Source: Ambrosia x helenae (taxonomy: Eukaryota; Streptophyta; Magnoliopsida; Asterales; Asteraceae). Taken from it: 64,000 nt of DNA. The DNA is taken from the NCBI GenBank assembly GCA_030844895.1, contig CM061229.1, positions 124,750,381 through 124,814,380 of the forward strand. The letters run 5' to 3'. A program made the position numbers and the translations under genes. The notes under the pieces were generated by a model. That model was not told where the DNA came from and did not search any database. It saw only the letters and a list, made by a program, of their open reading frames with translations. This document shows positions 32,440-44,986 of this stretch, one piece after another (position 1 is the first letter of the stretch; each line of letters starts with the position of its first letter).

Positions 32440-35400
32440 GATGGTTTAAAAAGGGTGTTGCGGTTAACGGGTAGGAGGTGAGCAATTGTTGGTTGCTCCC
32501 CCTCTACTCTCCCGTTGTCTACCTGAAGTTTTTAAGTCCTTGTTTTCATCGGTTTATTGCCCCACCTCGCCTCGAGTAGGGGTCCTTTAGGTTTTTCTTG
32601 CTTTTTATCTGGGTTGCTTTGGATGTGTTTATGGCTCCTAAAAAAAGGGATCGGATTGGTAAGCCAGGAGGTTCGGGCCCTGGCTCAAGCAGTGGGCTTA
32701 GATCATGCCCCTTCAAGCATTTCCATGAGTGTAAAGATGGTAAACCGGGGTTTTCGGGGTTTTTCCGCCTTCTCGAGCACATGCAGAGTCTGCATTTCAA
32801 GACAGAAAATCGGAAGGCGTCATTGCGAGATGCCATGTCTCAAGATCTGGACCTGTTTATGGATGTTGGGGGCGCCCTTCAAGATGGGGCCAAATGGCTA
32901 TGTGGGAGGTGCATGGTGATGCATACTCTTAGCAAAAGGTGTAACCACGGCGTTGATGATGTCTTCTCCTTTTCTGTGAATACAGGGGATGTGGAAGATT
33001 TCATTGTGGGGATTCAGAAACCTCGGCGTGCGGCTACTGATATGGAACCAGGTCCTTCAGGAGGGGTTGTCGGGGACTTATCCCTCCTTGAAAAGGTTTT
33101 CTCTATGCCCATTCAAACTGTCAAAAGCATTCCGCCAAGCTGTCGATTGGCGTTCGCCCAAATTTTGACAGGTGCCTTACGAAAGGTGGTGGCCTCTCCA
33201 GGGTCTGTAGAAAGTTGGGTCAAATTGCTTTTATTGCCGAGGTGTACTCTGCGGGTGGTCAAACCGTCCACTAGGCAGGAGCGGAGGTCTAGGAATAGGA
33301 AATCCTTGCAATGTAGTAGCATCCTGCAAGCGCTTTCCTTGTGGAAAGACGGTTCTGGGTTTTCAGATTTGGTTTCTTCCCTTTTTGATAGTGCGGGGGA
33401 GGGTGTTTTCTTTACCCAGGGTGTAAAGGGGACTAAGTCTTCTGAAGAGAGCCCCAATGTCAAACAATGCCTAAGAAAAGTTAGGGATGGTCACTTCACA
33501 GCTGCTGTCAAGGTGTTGTGTTCCAGTGGGGTTGCTCCTTTTGGGGAATCTACCATGAACGCCCTTATTGACAAACATCCGGTGATGCCTCCTCCGTCCC
33601 TGCCCGCCAACTCTGACGTCATGCCCGCCCTTATTGTGGATATGGATTGTGTGCTTGGATGTCTCCGGTCTTTCCCTAAAGGGACTTCTTGTGGGAGGGA
33701 CGGTTTGAAGGCCCAACATTTGCTAGACGCTCTTACTGGAGAAGGGTCAGTGACTTCCACGGGGTTGCTCTCAGCTATTACTGAAGTCGTCAACCTTTGG
33801 CTAGGGGGTTTGTGCCCAAGGGTTCTAGCTGAATTTATTTCTTCGGCCCCCTCACCCCTTTATTGAAACCTGATAACGGGATTCGGCCCATTGCTGTAGG
33901 GGCCATTTGGCGCAGATTAGTTTCTAAAGTGGCTATGAGGAAGGTTGGGAAGGAAATGGCTAAGTACCTTGGGGACTTTCAATTTGGGGTGGGAACACCC
34001 AATGGGGCGGAGGCGGTGCTTCACAGCGCGAACAGGTTCTTAAGCTCCTTCCATGCGGACGTGTCCTTGGCTATGCTCACGGTAGATTTTTCGAACGCCT
34101 TTAATATGATCGACCGTACTGCCCTTCTTCGAGAGGTCCATCAACGTTGCCCGTCTATCTATTCATGGGTCCAGTTCCTATATGCCCAGCCAGCTAGGTT
34201 GTATGTTGGTAATGACTGTATAGGGGCCACCACGGGGGTTCAGCAGGGGGACCCTTTAGGTCCCCTCCTTTTCGCCCTTGCTTTACACCCTATGGTTCTC
34301 CGGGTACAAGAAATTTGTAAACTCCCATTTCATGCGTGGTACCTGGACGATGGGACGATTATTGGTGAGGCCACCGAAGTTGCTAAGGCCTTAGACATTA
34401 TCCGGCTAGAGGGGCCATCCTTGGGGCTTCAGCTTAATATTAAGAAAACAGAGGTTTTTTGGCCGTCTTGTAATGGGGTGAAACTTCAGGAGGGGCTTTT
34501 TCCCAGCGGGATTGGTAGGCCAGAAAAAGGGGTGAAGCTCCTCGGAGGGGCTGTTAGCCGTGACCCTTATTTTATCCGCGGATTGGCAAGGCGGAGGGCA
34601 TCGCGCGCTGTTGAACTCATGCAACTCTTGCCCTGCCTTAGGGATCCCCAGAGTGAACTCCTCCTACTCAGGTCATGTATGGGGGTTGCTAAGTTGCTTT
34701 TTGGGTTACGGACCTGCCAACCCTCCATGATGGATGAAGCAGTATCATGTTTTGACAGGGGTTTACGGGAAGCCATTGAAAACATAGTGGTATGTGGGGG
34801 GCCTTTCTTTGGTGACCTACAATGGCGGATGGCGTCTTTGCCGATGCGTGTGGGAGGATTAGGGCTCCTCTCTGTGAAGGATGTCGGCATGTATGCGTTT
34901 GTGGTGTCACGAGCTCAGTCCTGGAACCTTCAAGACCACATCCTACGAAATAGCGGGGTTTTCGACGCAGACTTGGACTACGTGCAGGCCCTCGAAAAGC
35001 TAAATGACTATCTCCCAGGTTTTGATATTGGCGGTTTTTCTAACAAGGACACCGCCCCCCAAAGCCTCAGAAAACTTTGGCGAATGCCCTTTATGGCAAA
35101 ATCGCTCAGAACCTGGGTGAAGTTTTTGGTCTATCCCCCGTCAGAGGGCAGTTATTGAATGCCTGCAAACCCCCCATGCCCAAGATTTCCTAACTGTTAT
35201 CCCGATCGAAGGTTTAGGCCAAAGCATGTCCGCTATTGAATACAGGGCCATTCTTAAATATCGTCTGATGATCCCAATGTACAAGGAGGATGACATCTGT
35301 CCGATGTGCCGTAAGGCCTGCCTGGATGAATACGGGGAACACGCGGTTCATTGTAAGGAGTTGCCCGGTTTTAAATATCGGCATGATTGGGTTCGAGACA

Positions 35401-35926
35401 TTCTGTGGGACATTTTAAGACGGGCTGGGATCTCAGCCAAGAAGGAGGCCCCTGTAAACTTCCTCTCGGATCCAGCAGAAGGGAGATCCACCCTACGACC
35501 AGCAGATCTCCTTGTCTTTGGGTGGGCCGGGGGAAGCATGCTTGTGTTGACCTGACGGGTGTATCTCCCCTAGTTGGGTTGAGGGATAGTGGCTTTGTTG
35601 CAGGGCAAGCGGTCCGGAAAGCAGAGGCAAAGAAGGTAGAAAAACATGCTAAAGCCTGCGAGGAGAACCAACACGTTTTTATACCTTTGGCTTTTGATAC
35701 CTTTGGCTCATTGGCACCAGAGGCTACCTGTTTCCTGACCAGGGTCCAGCGGGTTATTCACAGTAGTGTCTCGGCTCCGGGTGGACATGGTTATGTTTTT
35801 AGTAGATTAGGATTTGCTATCCAGAAAGGGGTGGCGGCGCAGCTTGTTGCCCGCCTGCCCGCTATCTTAATGTAATTTTCTTTGTCTTGGAATGAAAAAT
35901 ATTTATATAAAAAAAAAAAAAAATAA
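32440..35926 (+). mobile_element. Non-LTR retroelement, neither L1 nor RTE type
   Basis: About 3.5 kb with an A-rich tail (35911-35923). It encodes N-terminal zinc fingers, a reverse transcriptase, a CCHC motif and a C-terminal domain. A 5'-truncated relative lies at 38351-38846 on the minus strand, supporting mobility by target-primed reverse transcription. The boundaries are approximate; no clear TSD was found because both flanks are AAT-rich. Confidence 0.65.
32631..35875 (+). pseudogene. Retroelement polyprotein: zinc fingers, RT, CCHC, RLE-like end
   Basis: Nearly continuous over 1080 codons, with frame breaks near 33850, 35140 and 35530. I chose the start MAPKKRDR at 32631. Residues 26-55 hold a C/H cluster (C26, H30, C34, H50, H55) and residues 91-106 another (C91-x2-C94, C104, H106). 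The RT follows: FSNAFNMIDR (motif A, ~34090), GVQQGDPLGPLLFALA (motif B, ~34230) and WYLDDGTIIG (motif C, ~34340). At ~35300 comes CPMCRKACLDEYGEHAVHC, a CCHC motif, and then RPADLLVFGW...HACVDL. A CCHC followed by a P.D...D pattern after the RT is how restriction-like-endonuclease retroelements (R2-type groups) are built. The usual plant L1/RTE apurinic endonuclease is absent. The endonuclease assignment is inference. Confidence 0.6.
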
Positions 35927-35934
35927 TAAACAAA

Positions 35935-36382
35935 CCTTTAACATGATCGATATATGGTATATCATCGGTGGTCTTAATTTCTTGACGATCAGCCCCTGAA
36001 ATCTCTCCTCCAAACAATTCCTCATATTTATTGGATTCATCTTCATCTTCAGATGTGATTCTATTCAAATGAAACCAAATAGGGTATTTGGAGGACACAC
36101 AGATGGAATCTCCAATCTTTAAGTGACCTTGTTGGGAACATTTGTAAAGAGTAATGTGGTGGGTAGTGGAATCGCGTACCCAAAAGGGGTTTTTGCCTTT
36201 GACTTGGAAAGAAACCGTGGTCCGATCAACATATCATAATACTGATGTTCGTGGAGATTGAAAGAAAGATGACGTCGAGAAACTGTTGGATCATTGGAAT
36301 CAAACCCAAATCCTCTGCCGAATTCAAGGATTTGTTGGAGTCGGATTTTGGACCCGTTTTTGCTTTTGCTTTAGATTTCCAT
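35935..36382 (-). pseudogene. Captured FHA-domain gene fragment
   Basis: From an ATG at 36382 the minus strand reads MEI-stop-SKSKNGSKIRL, followed by a segment containing FGRGFGFDSNDPTVSRRHL. After a frameshift near 36225 come VSFQVKGKNPFWVRDST and KIGDSICVSSKYPIWF. The GRG..., D..VSRRH and GKNP..V elements are the core of forkhead-associated (phosphothreonine-binding) domains. The fragment lies between the retroelement and the right TIR of the MULE, so I infer capture of a host gene. One in-frame stop and one frameshift make it non-functional. The parent gene is not identified. Confidence 0.6.
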
Positions 36383-36738
36383 TTTATTTTTCAAATGCCG
36401 ACTGACTCTTAACATAATAGCATTACACATTTACTTTGAAGATGGTTATGTGAATAATATGTTTTGTACAGGTATGAACTTCAAAGATGGTTACGATTAC
36501 AGGGGAGGATTTTATGTTTTAAAGAGAAGATAGATGTGGAATGACAAATACACCCTCACGTGATAGTTGCACGTGAGGGAGAATTCTGTTAGTTTTTAAC
36601 GGGAGTTGGTTATAATACCTTAATGTGTTACAAAACATAAACTGTAAGACCTTAAGAAGTTAAAAAACAAGTTAATACCTTACCATGTTACAACGTATAA
36701 ACCACAAGGACTATCTGTGTAGTTCTCTCTTTCATATA

Positions 36739-37522
36739 TGGGTTTCCTAAATAATGGACGCACATATTTGATTTTTGAATAAGTATTATTTTTGTTTTAA
36801 AAAAAGTAAATGAATTAAAAAAGCAAGGAAAGAAAATGAAAGAAAGAAAATGGCGTTAACAATCATCGTTAGGTTACATTTTGTATGTATATAGAATTAG
36901 GCTTGTATTGAAAAAAATGATTTTGATTGGTTTTATCATTTGTTCTCACGGTTCTCGCGATATTTAGCGTTCTCAAGGTAACCCTCCCCTTGAATTTATA
37001 TATACTTATATTTATTCTTAAGTTCTATATCTATGTATCTAAAAATATTATTAAGTTAATTATAAGGTCACCCGGTTTTTACTTAAGGTCGGTCCCTGTG
37101 AACCAGTAATATGGCGAGTGTGATGCCCGGTTCGATTCTAAAATTTCACCCGTCCTTGCGATTGCTGCTACTTGCCAATGTGGGAGAAATCACCAAGTCG
37201 CTAGTACCAAGGTTTGCCACCACATGTGACATACCACAAGTTGCCGAGAGGGTTTTGCCGCTCCACTCCCTCCTCCCCAAGAGATAAACTTAGTGATATA
37301 TTTATGCTATGCAGTTACAATTATTTTGAGTTAGTGTTTTCAATAACAATTAAGCTATCTATTATCGAAATACAAGCCTCCTTTTTGTATACGCATCTAT
37401 TATATTTTTAAAAGGCTTAATTCAGTGGAAATCCTTGTACAACCCTAACCTAGTGGTTTCAAGTTCGAATCCCTACTCACACACCGGTGTCCTCCTTGCC
37501 TAGGTTCATCTATTATATACAA
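36739..37522. other. Intergenic, with E4-type end and tRNA-like boxes
   Basis: No gene. Positions ~36890-36990 match the right end of E4 (GTTCTCACGGTTCTCGCGAT). Segments near 37060-37300 and 37440-37510 contain GGTTCGATTC and AGTTCGAATCC, which resemble the polymerase III B box of tRNA-derived SINEs. I could not define A boxes, tails or TSDs, so no SINE is called. Confidence 0.4.
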
Positions 37523-37732
37523 CAGTGGCGAAACTTGAAAAAGATAGTGGTGGGGGCCGAAAATTACGAGACCTAAATTTTTTTCTATCGCTTGGGACCG
37601 GAAGATCAAATCAGTGGGGGCCGGACTCAATTCATTTAAAAAATTACTTACGAAAATCACGAACTACTATAATTGAGCCAAAAAAACGGCGGGGCCGGGG
37701 CACCCCCTGGCCCCCATAATCATTCGCCACTG
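37523..37732. mobile_element. hAT MITE with perfect 8-bp TSD
   Basis: 210 bp beginning CAGTGGCGAAACTTG and ending ATTCGCCACTG, flanked by ATATACAA on both sides (37515-37522 and 37733-37740). The terminus is the same CAGTGGCG type as in the hAT copies near the start of the window. It has no coding content. Confidence 0.9.
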
Positions 37733-38350
37733 ATATACAATACACGATTTATTTATTTTTATCACATTACAGACATTTTACATTTTTAACTTTTAGTAAC
37801 TTTTTTGACGTAACACCCCAACCGATGACGGAATCATCGAAGTGCCATGTAGTGACGATTGTTCAAAAGCTCATGGTACTAAAGTGTAAATATTTTATTC
37901 AATGATTCAAGTTACAAATACAAATACAAATATCATAAAATACGAATACAATTCCACACGTTATCTGGATTAAGTCTTTACTAATTCCAAATGTCATACA
38001 TGAAGTATCTCAACAATCAACCTGAATTATGTACAAAAATAATTGTCAACATAAATAATGTTGGTGAACACACTTGGTTTGTGTACATATAATATAAATT
38101 TAAAGAATATATTTTACAATTCATGTGTCAAGATTTATGAAGGCATTATGTAAACTCGTAGTAAACAAACATAATAAAGTCAAATGAATATGATTCACTT
38201 AGAGCATCCTAACACGTTTCAAGATGATTTGAGCATGTAACACGTGGTACGTCGATTTGAGCACTGTAACCTAAATTATGTCAGTTTGAGCATTTGAGCA
38301 CCCTAACTGTAGTTAAGTCTAGATAACGATTTTGAACAAACAATATGAAA

Positions 38351-38846
38351 TGAAATTTCATCATTCAATTGCAAAATTATCAGCCAATTACAAATGATAC
38401 GTAGGTAAACGGGCCACAAGTTGCGCCGCTACCCCTTTTTGTATTGCAAAACGTACTCTATTGAAAGTAAAACATTGGCCCTTAGCAGCTGGGGAATTAC
38501 TTTGCATAACTTTCTTCACGCGATCGAGGAGCTTGATTGCTTGCGGGGCCAGCGCTCCAAAAGTATCAAAAGCGAAGGGCACAAACACATGCTGGTTCTC
38601 TAGACAAGCCGCTTCATGTTTATCCACTTTTTTGCCCTCAGCTTTCAAAACTGCCTGCCCAGCCACAAAACCCGAATCCCGAAGTCCCACCAATGGGGAT
38701 ACCCCAATCAGGTCAACACACGCATGCTTGCCTTGCGCCCATCCGAACACAAGAACATCCGCTGGCCTCAATGTGGACTGCCCGTCACGTGGGTCCGTTA
38801 AGAAATTCACTGGGGCCTCTTTTTTGGCTGAAATCCCTGCCCTTCC
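38351..38846 (-). mobile_element. 5'-truncated copy of the non-LTR retroelement
   Basis: The minus strand encodes the C-terminal domain only, in one uninterrupted frame: RAGISAKKEAPVNFL, RPADVLVFGWAQGKHACVDL, GLRDSGFVAGQAV and AIQKGVAAQLVARLP. It is clearly related to positions 35420-35870. Flanks aaacaatatgaaa (38338-38350) and aaacaatgaaa (38847-38857) look like a TSD with a 2-bp difference. It lies inside LTR A. The frame is open where the larger copy is frameshifted, confirming that the larger copy lost bases near 35530. Confidence 0.8.
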
Positions 38847-39104
38847 AAACAATGAAAGTAAACTAAGTTTAATTCTAGCATAAAGCATAAAGATAACAAG
38901 ACACATATACGAATTGTAACGTATAAAAGATTATGTGTAAGTGAATGTGTAAGTTTGTATATGTATACATGTTTCACTCCAAAAGTGTAAAAATGAAATA
39001 TGGGGATAAGTATAATCACAATTTGCTTAAAGTGAAATATCCAACCTAAGCTTTTCACGACTTAGAAATGGGAATTTTGAAGAATCCAACCTATATATAT
39101 ATAA

Positions 39105-39397
39105 GGGGGGACGGGGTGTTCCACTTAACTTCACTAGTTTTCACCAATCATGTACTGCTACATTACTTCACTGATTTAGTACACTGAAACACATTTTTGG
39201 AAACAACACTACACTGAACCACTACACTGGAAAAAAAAACCCAAAATCCCACAAATATCTTCACGGGACCCCTACCCTATCCGTTAACTAGAAGCAGCAA
39301 ATACCTTCATGGGACCCTACCCTTGACTACAACGATGGTGTTACCATGTGGGAAATGGGGTACCCGTGGGCTTTGCTGGTAGCGCCCCATCGCCCCC
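39105..39397. mobile_element. Tourist-like (PIF/Harbinger) MITE
   Basis: 293 bp starting GGGGGGACGGGG and ending CCCCATCGCCCCC, flanked by TAA on both sides (39102-39104 and 39398-39400). The empty site can be inferred from LTR B, where the matching position reads taagaatag with a single TAA on the opposite strand (near 44215). Confidence 0.8.
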
Positions 39398-42033
39398 TAA
39401 GAATGCTAATAAGAGGGGCGTCTTAAAAGTCAGGGTCTAAGACATTAGGGTTTGCTAAGTTGTTTTGGGGAATTAGAGTTTTTATAATTAATTTAACTCG
39501 TGTTTAAAAAATAACATGATTAAAGTCTATAAACATGATTATGTAAACTAATTATTACCAATTGAATATTTAATTAAAAATATTCCAAATAATGTAGCCA
39601 AAAGGATTTAGTTAATATTTTAAGTAAAATTGTAAGTAATTACAATAATTATAAATAATTGAAAAATAATTATAATTTACCCAATTGAATCAAACAAATG
39701 ATAATTATGACTTTCAAACATAAAAATATTATTGTTTTATAAAGATTATAGTTATAAAACAGATTTTAAGTATTATGCATTAATAAATGATTTATTAATT
39801 CTAAATAAGCATAAATACAACTAAAATATAGGATACGTTTTGAAAATAATATTTTTGTGAAAAATAGTTACACTCTGATGAGAAATGTTCAAAAAAAAAA
39901 TCCATAATTTTTCTCGATTTATTTGTATTTAAAACTGATTTATTGCATTTAAAATACGTTTAAATGATCAAAAATAATAAAAGCTATAAAACAAATTGTT
40001 TCTGATCAATAAATTGGAATTATGTTCCTGATGTAAAATAATTTATTTGTAAATATTTGGTCCTAAAATCATTTAAAACAGGGTTTTAATTAATTAAATA
40101 TGATTAAATAATTTAAATTAATATAAATATGAAAATAAAATAATTCCAGAAAATAAAAATGTTGATAATTAATTTATGCTATATAGCGCCTACAAAATAA
40201 ATTTAATAATTTTTGGACAAGTATTGAATTTATTTTGAATAAATTGTGTTAAATAGACAAACAGAAAAAATGATAAAAAATATAGCAAAACGGGGTGGGC
40301 CTGGACTCGAACCAGGGTCCTCCCAAGCCAACACCCTAACGCACTAAAAAACAACTAGTTGACCATTAAGGATTTTGTTGGTTTTATGCGAAAAATAATT
40401 TATTTAACATATATGAGAAACATCATCTTTTTCCTTAAGTTACCTTAAACATAACCTTAACCCTAAAATTTCAGCCATTCAAATCTGAAAGTGCCAGCCC
40501 TCTAAACCATAGGGCTTTCAATTCTAATCCAAAACCAAATGTAAAGACACACAAAAAAAAAAAAAAAAAAACTGACTTACAAGTTCGTTAAGGGACAGCG
40601 CAAGGAAGAAAAAGAGCCGGCAACATTGTACCAATTAAGAGGAGTTCTGGACGTGATTCTTGAGTTTAAAAAGTGGGTTTATGTAGGGTAAAGAATTGTG
40701 AACAAATTGGACTGGTTTATTTATAGTGATACTTGGATATTATTAATGTTTAAATTCAAATTATTTGATCGACAGTTACATAAAAATGATTCGATTAATA
40801 ACGCTTTAAGCACGATAAATGCACATGATAAGGCTTGGAATCGGTTAAGATGCTGTGGAGAAACGCTTATCCATCATTAAAACTGATGGGCGGAGCAAAG
40901 CCTCAGTGACCGGAACTTAAACGCCTGGAAAAACGGGGGCGGGGCTGGGTTTAAGATTCAAAATTTCAATTTTTAGTGTTGGCAAATTGTCACACCCCGA
41001 CATTGCACAACAGAAAGCAAGTCATGAGGTAACGAAAGTTGTTACCACAAAGTTTAGCAAATCACATATAATTACGTACGGACATCTTGCAGTGTGACAC
41101 CTGTCACCTTCATCTTTCAGCAAGTTGTCAATTCTAGTCCCTCATGTATGCAGAATGTTTTATTTTAAATCTTTAAAGTAATATTATAAGTTCAAACCCG
41201 AGTTATATTCAATATTCGCAATAACTCAACACTTACCTTATAATGTTATTATATTTTATAATGGATTTTAAGTATATAAAGGGATACATTAAAACTTTTA
41301 GTAAAGTTGCAAGTTTATAAAAGGTTACAAATTTATAAAAGATTTAATGTTTATCAAGTTTGTTTAAGATTTTAAAACAAGTTATATGTTTTATTGCATA
41401 ATATATCAAGCTCAAACTAGAGGGACCAACTTTGCCAACGTTTAAAAGTTTAAAAATCTGATCTCTCCTTAGTCCTTCCCTCCTATTTCGTTTTTTCGGC
41501 GAGGAGTTTGGCCGGAATCGGCGAAACTATGGCGAGCCATTATGTATCGTTTTTCACATATTTATTAATATTATTCGAATCCCATATGTTACATATCATT
41601 ATTACAATGCTTTCCCATCATAAAAATGGCCATTAACGTGCGTTTAAGTGTGTTTGAACGAATTTATTTAGGGAAACGACCGAAATCTTTATTGACATTA
41701 AAACTCTTATTTAAGCCGCCTGTCATATAAATTGTTCTTTCCATCTCGTTTTTGCACCTTTCCTCATTTCAAACCAACAAAAATCTCAGCCTAATCGTGT
41801 CTAGAAACCTCTGAATCGGTGCTCTAAGTCGCGGACTTCATTATTTCGTTTCGATCTCGAATCGTTATTGTAAGTCGTTAATCTTATTGTCGTTTTATTT
41901 GTTGAGATTTCTAGAGTAAAAGCCCCTTATTTCTTTATCCCAAATCATTTTAATTTGTATTGGGTTATTGGAATTTGGGTTAGGGTTAGGGTTCATATGG
42001 AGATTTGGGGAAGAATGTGAAGTTATTAGTATG

Positions 42034-42046
<13 letters not shown>

Positions 42047-42078
<32 letters not shown>
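42047..42078. repeat. (TA)n tract at left edge of E10
   Basis: TA run preceded by a short (GT)n. Confidence 0.9.
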
Positions 42079-42080
<2 letters not shown>

Positions 42081-43160
42081 TAGGTAGATGTTCCTATACA
42101 AAGGGGAGTTTTTGTGAGAAGGTAAGAAGGCTTTTGGACCATTAGATTAGAATCATTAAGAGGTGAGATTAAATGAGTGGCACTTTTGTAATATCTATTA
42201 CAACTTAAGTGATTAATTTGATTGTTTAAGGGTAAATGTGTCAATTTATGGTGTATTGAATTGGTAACCACCAATTTAACATTAACTAGTTTTCTAATTT
42301 AAGGATTATTGGAATTTGGAAATTAAAAAAATGCTTAACAAGAATTTGGGTGACATTGGAAAAAGACATCTCAAAAAGTTGTCACTGTGCGTGTATACGT
42401 CAATGCCCATCGACCATCATGAATATCAATTTGTGTTTTGGGAAAACCATTTTTTCAATCATACCACGAATTCGAAACCACCTGCTCCGATATCAAACCG
42501 TCAGCCACCAACTACCCATCTAGCTACAAAAAAAAAAACGTTAAACGACTTTCAAACAAATAATCAGGGCTTCGTTCTTCGATGGTTCCTTATGTCCTAC
42601 GCTTTTTCTTTGCTTGATTGTGCTCGGTTTTTTTTCTTCATCTAGAATGATTGTATTACATTCATAATAGTGTGTTATATTTTCACGACTTTCTAACATA
42701 TATTAGTATGTTATTTTTTCATGGTGGATTATTGTATTACATGGTGTAAAATAACATCAGTGTGTTTTATCTTCAACAGTGTGTTTTATCTTCATAAGTG
42801 TTGCACATTCATATCGGCCATCATCTTCATATCACGATTCATCAGTATATTTATCTTCATAAGTGTGTTTTATCTTCATTAGTGTGTTCATCTTCATCAG
42901 TGTGTTTTATCTTCATCAGTGTGTTTATCTTCATCAGTGTTTTTTTTATCTTCATCTAGAATGGTGTTAGTGGAACAAAATTATATATAATCCTAGAAAA
43001 ATCATGTCAGATGTAAAAATTGATATTTACCAAAGTTAAAGCATTATCCAAATTACTCTAATACCCTTCAATTTAAATTTAATTGGTGCCATGTGTCATC
43101 ACCCTACTCCTTCTTACCCTTCTCACAAAAACACCCCTTTGTACAGGATTTCTACCCTAG

Positions 43161-43161
<1 letters not shown>
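42079..43161. mobile_element. (TA)n-flanked inverted-repeat element E10
   Basis: 1.08 kb. Left GTAGATGTTCCTATACAAAG and reverse-complemented right GTAGAAATCCTGTACAAAGG continue as GTTTTTGTGAGAAGG(G)TAAGAAGG, giving TIRs of about 45 bp. (TA)n adjoins both ends. The interior has a 19-bp minisatellite and no supported gene. Confidence 0.8.
42766..42955. repeat. Minisatellite, ~19-bp units
   Basis: Repeats of CAGTGTGTTTTATCTTCAT with variants, about nine copies, inside E10. Confidence 0.8.

Positions 43162-43200
<39 letters not shown>
43162..43200. repeat. (TA)n tract at right edge of E10
   Basis: TA run directly after E10, returning to LTR B sequence. Confidence 0.9.
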
Positions 43201-43203
<3 letters not shown>

Positions 43204-44986
43204 AAACATTAAAGCATAGTGGGTTAATCGTGAAGTCATTTGTGTGAGTGTTTCTTATCTGAAACACCCGGGATCGAGCCTCTCCATCCCCATGTTTTTT
43301 TGTCATTTTTTTTTATTCTTGTTATCATTTTAATTATATATAATACATGACAACTTAAAATATTCATAATTAATTTATTTTTGCTCCAAAAATTATAAAA
43401 ATTTAGGTGCAGCTTCTTGACACCATAAACGTAATTTCCATATTCTTAGTTTCTAGAGAATACGTATTTTTATATTTTTATTGATTTAAATTTATTTATT
43501 CATAATTAATTGATTAAAAATTCATTTTAAATGATTTTAATCCCAAAAATTTTGTAGAATTAATATTGTACATAATAAACTTAATCTCAATTTATTGAAC
43601 CAAAATTATTTAGTTTTTATATAGTTTTCAATTTTTAATCATTTAAATACATTTTAAATTCAACAAAATCCGTTTTAATGTAAATAAATTGTGAAAAATT
43701 ATGGAAAAATTATTTTCATTTTTTCTCATTAGAAAGTATACATTTTTTGCCAAAAAATATTATTTTTGAATCATATCTTATATTTTTAGTCTTATTTATG
43801 TTAAATTAGACATAACTAATCATTTATTTATTTATAATATTTAAAATCTGTTTTATAAATCATTTTCTTAATAAAACAGAAATGTTCCTATGTTTGAAAG
43901 TCAAAATTATCATTTGGTTAATCATTCAAGTAACTCATAATTAATTGTTCAATAATTATTAATTATTGAAATAATGACAATTAAGTAAATTTATTCTTTA
44001 CTTTATTTATTCGAAACATATTTTTATCCAAATATTCAATTGGTAATATTTATATTACAATATTATATTCATAGACTTTAATCATATTATTTTGGCGTAC
44101 AAATGTAATATCAATTTAATTTATCTGAGAACCCCTAATTCCCCAAATCGCCTTAGCAGACCCTAAATGCCCTAGAGTCCTAGATACCTTAGACTTTTAG
44201 ACTTTTCCCTTATTACTATTCTTAAATGTTATAGGTAGAATTCCTTAGGAATTCCCAGTTCTTTAGCTCACGACAGCTTAAACTGGCTTTGGATCGCTTT
44301 CGCAAACTATGAGTACACTTATTCCCTTTTGTTTTCTTGCACTTTTGGGGTGAAACATGTACACCTATGAAATTACACTTACACATGTTCATAAACGTTT
44401 TACATACAATTCATACACGTGTTATGCTTTGAATTCTTGTGCTTTATGCATAAACATAAACGTAGTATACTTGCATTCATTACAAAATCATCAACTTAGC
44501 TAGCCGACTATAACAATGGATAACGCTATTTGGATTAACAACCCGCCTAATGGAGAGTACCTATGTGTGTGGGAAGTCCTAGGTCATTGTTAATGCTTTA
44601 AACTTTGTCACATAAAAGGTTTGATTTTGACCCGCATTGTGTACTTATGTGTTTTCCATATTTGCCTTGAATGAGATGTGACACATGAATTGTAAAACAT
44701 ATACTTTAAACTTATATTATACCTATACAAACTGAGTATGCTCACCAACATTATTTATGTTGATAAAATTATTTTCGTACATGTTTCAGGTTGATTATTG
44801 AGATATTTCATGTAGGACATATGGATTTAGAAAGACTTAATCAAGACAGCATGTGGAATAGTAATCATACTTGATGATATCTTTGATTGTAACTTGAAGC
44901 ATTGAATAAAATATTTACACTTTAGTGCCACGAGCTTTTGAACAATCGTCACTACGTAACACCTTGATGTTTCCGCCATCGGTTGA

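Larger units (their letters stand above)
31317..36729. mobile_element. Mutator-like element (Pack-MULE type)
   Basis: A 5.4-kb element with TIRs of about 212 bp (31317-31528 and 36515-36729). Both end in GAGAGAACTACAC. It is flanked by the perfect 9-bp TSD TTTCATATA (31308-31316 and 36730-36738). The TSD length and long TIRs are typical of Mutator-like elements. No MURA transposase is seen, so it is non-autonomous. It contains two (AAT)n tracts, a Pro/Thr-rich low-complexity region, an FHA gene fragment on the minus strand, and an inserted non-LTR retroelement (about 32.4-35.9 kb). Confidence 0.9.

Noticed and set aside
33113..33793. Minus-strand frames across the retroelement
   Set aside because: They overlap the sense polyprotein and show no family features.
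41978..41995. Telomere-like TTAGGG repeats
   Set aside because: Only two to three units (GGGTTAGGGTTAGGGTT) and of the TTAGGG form; most plants use TTTAGGG. Chance within LTR B.
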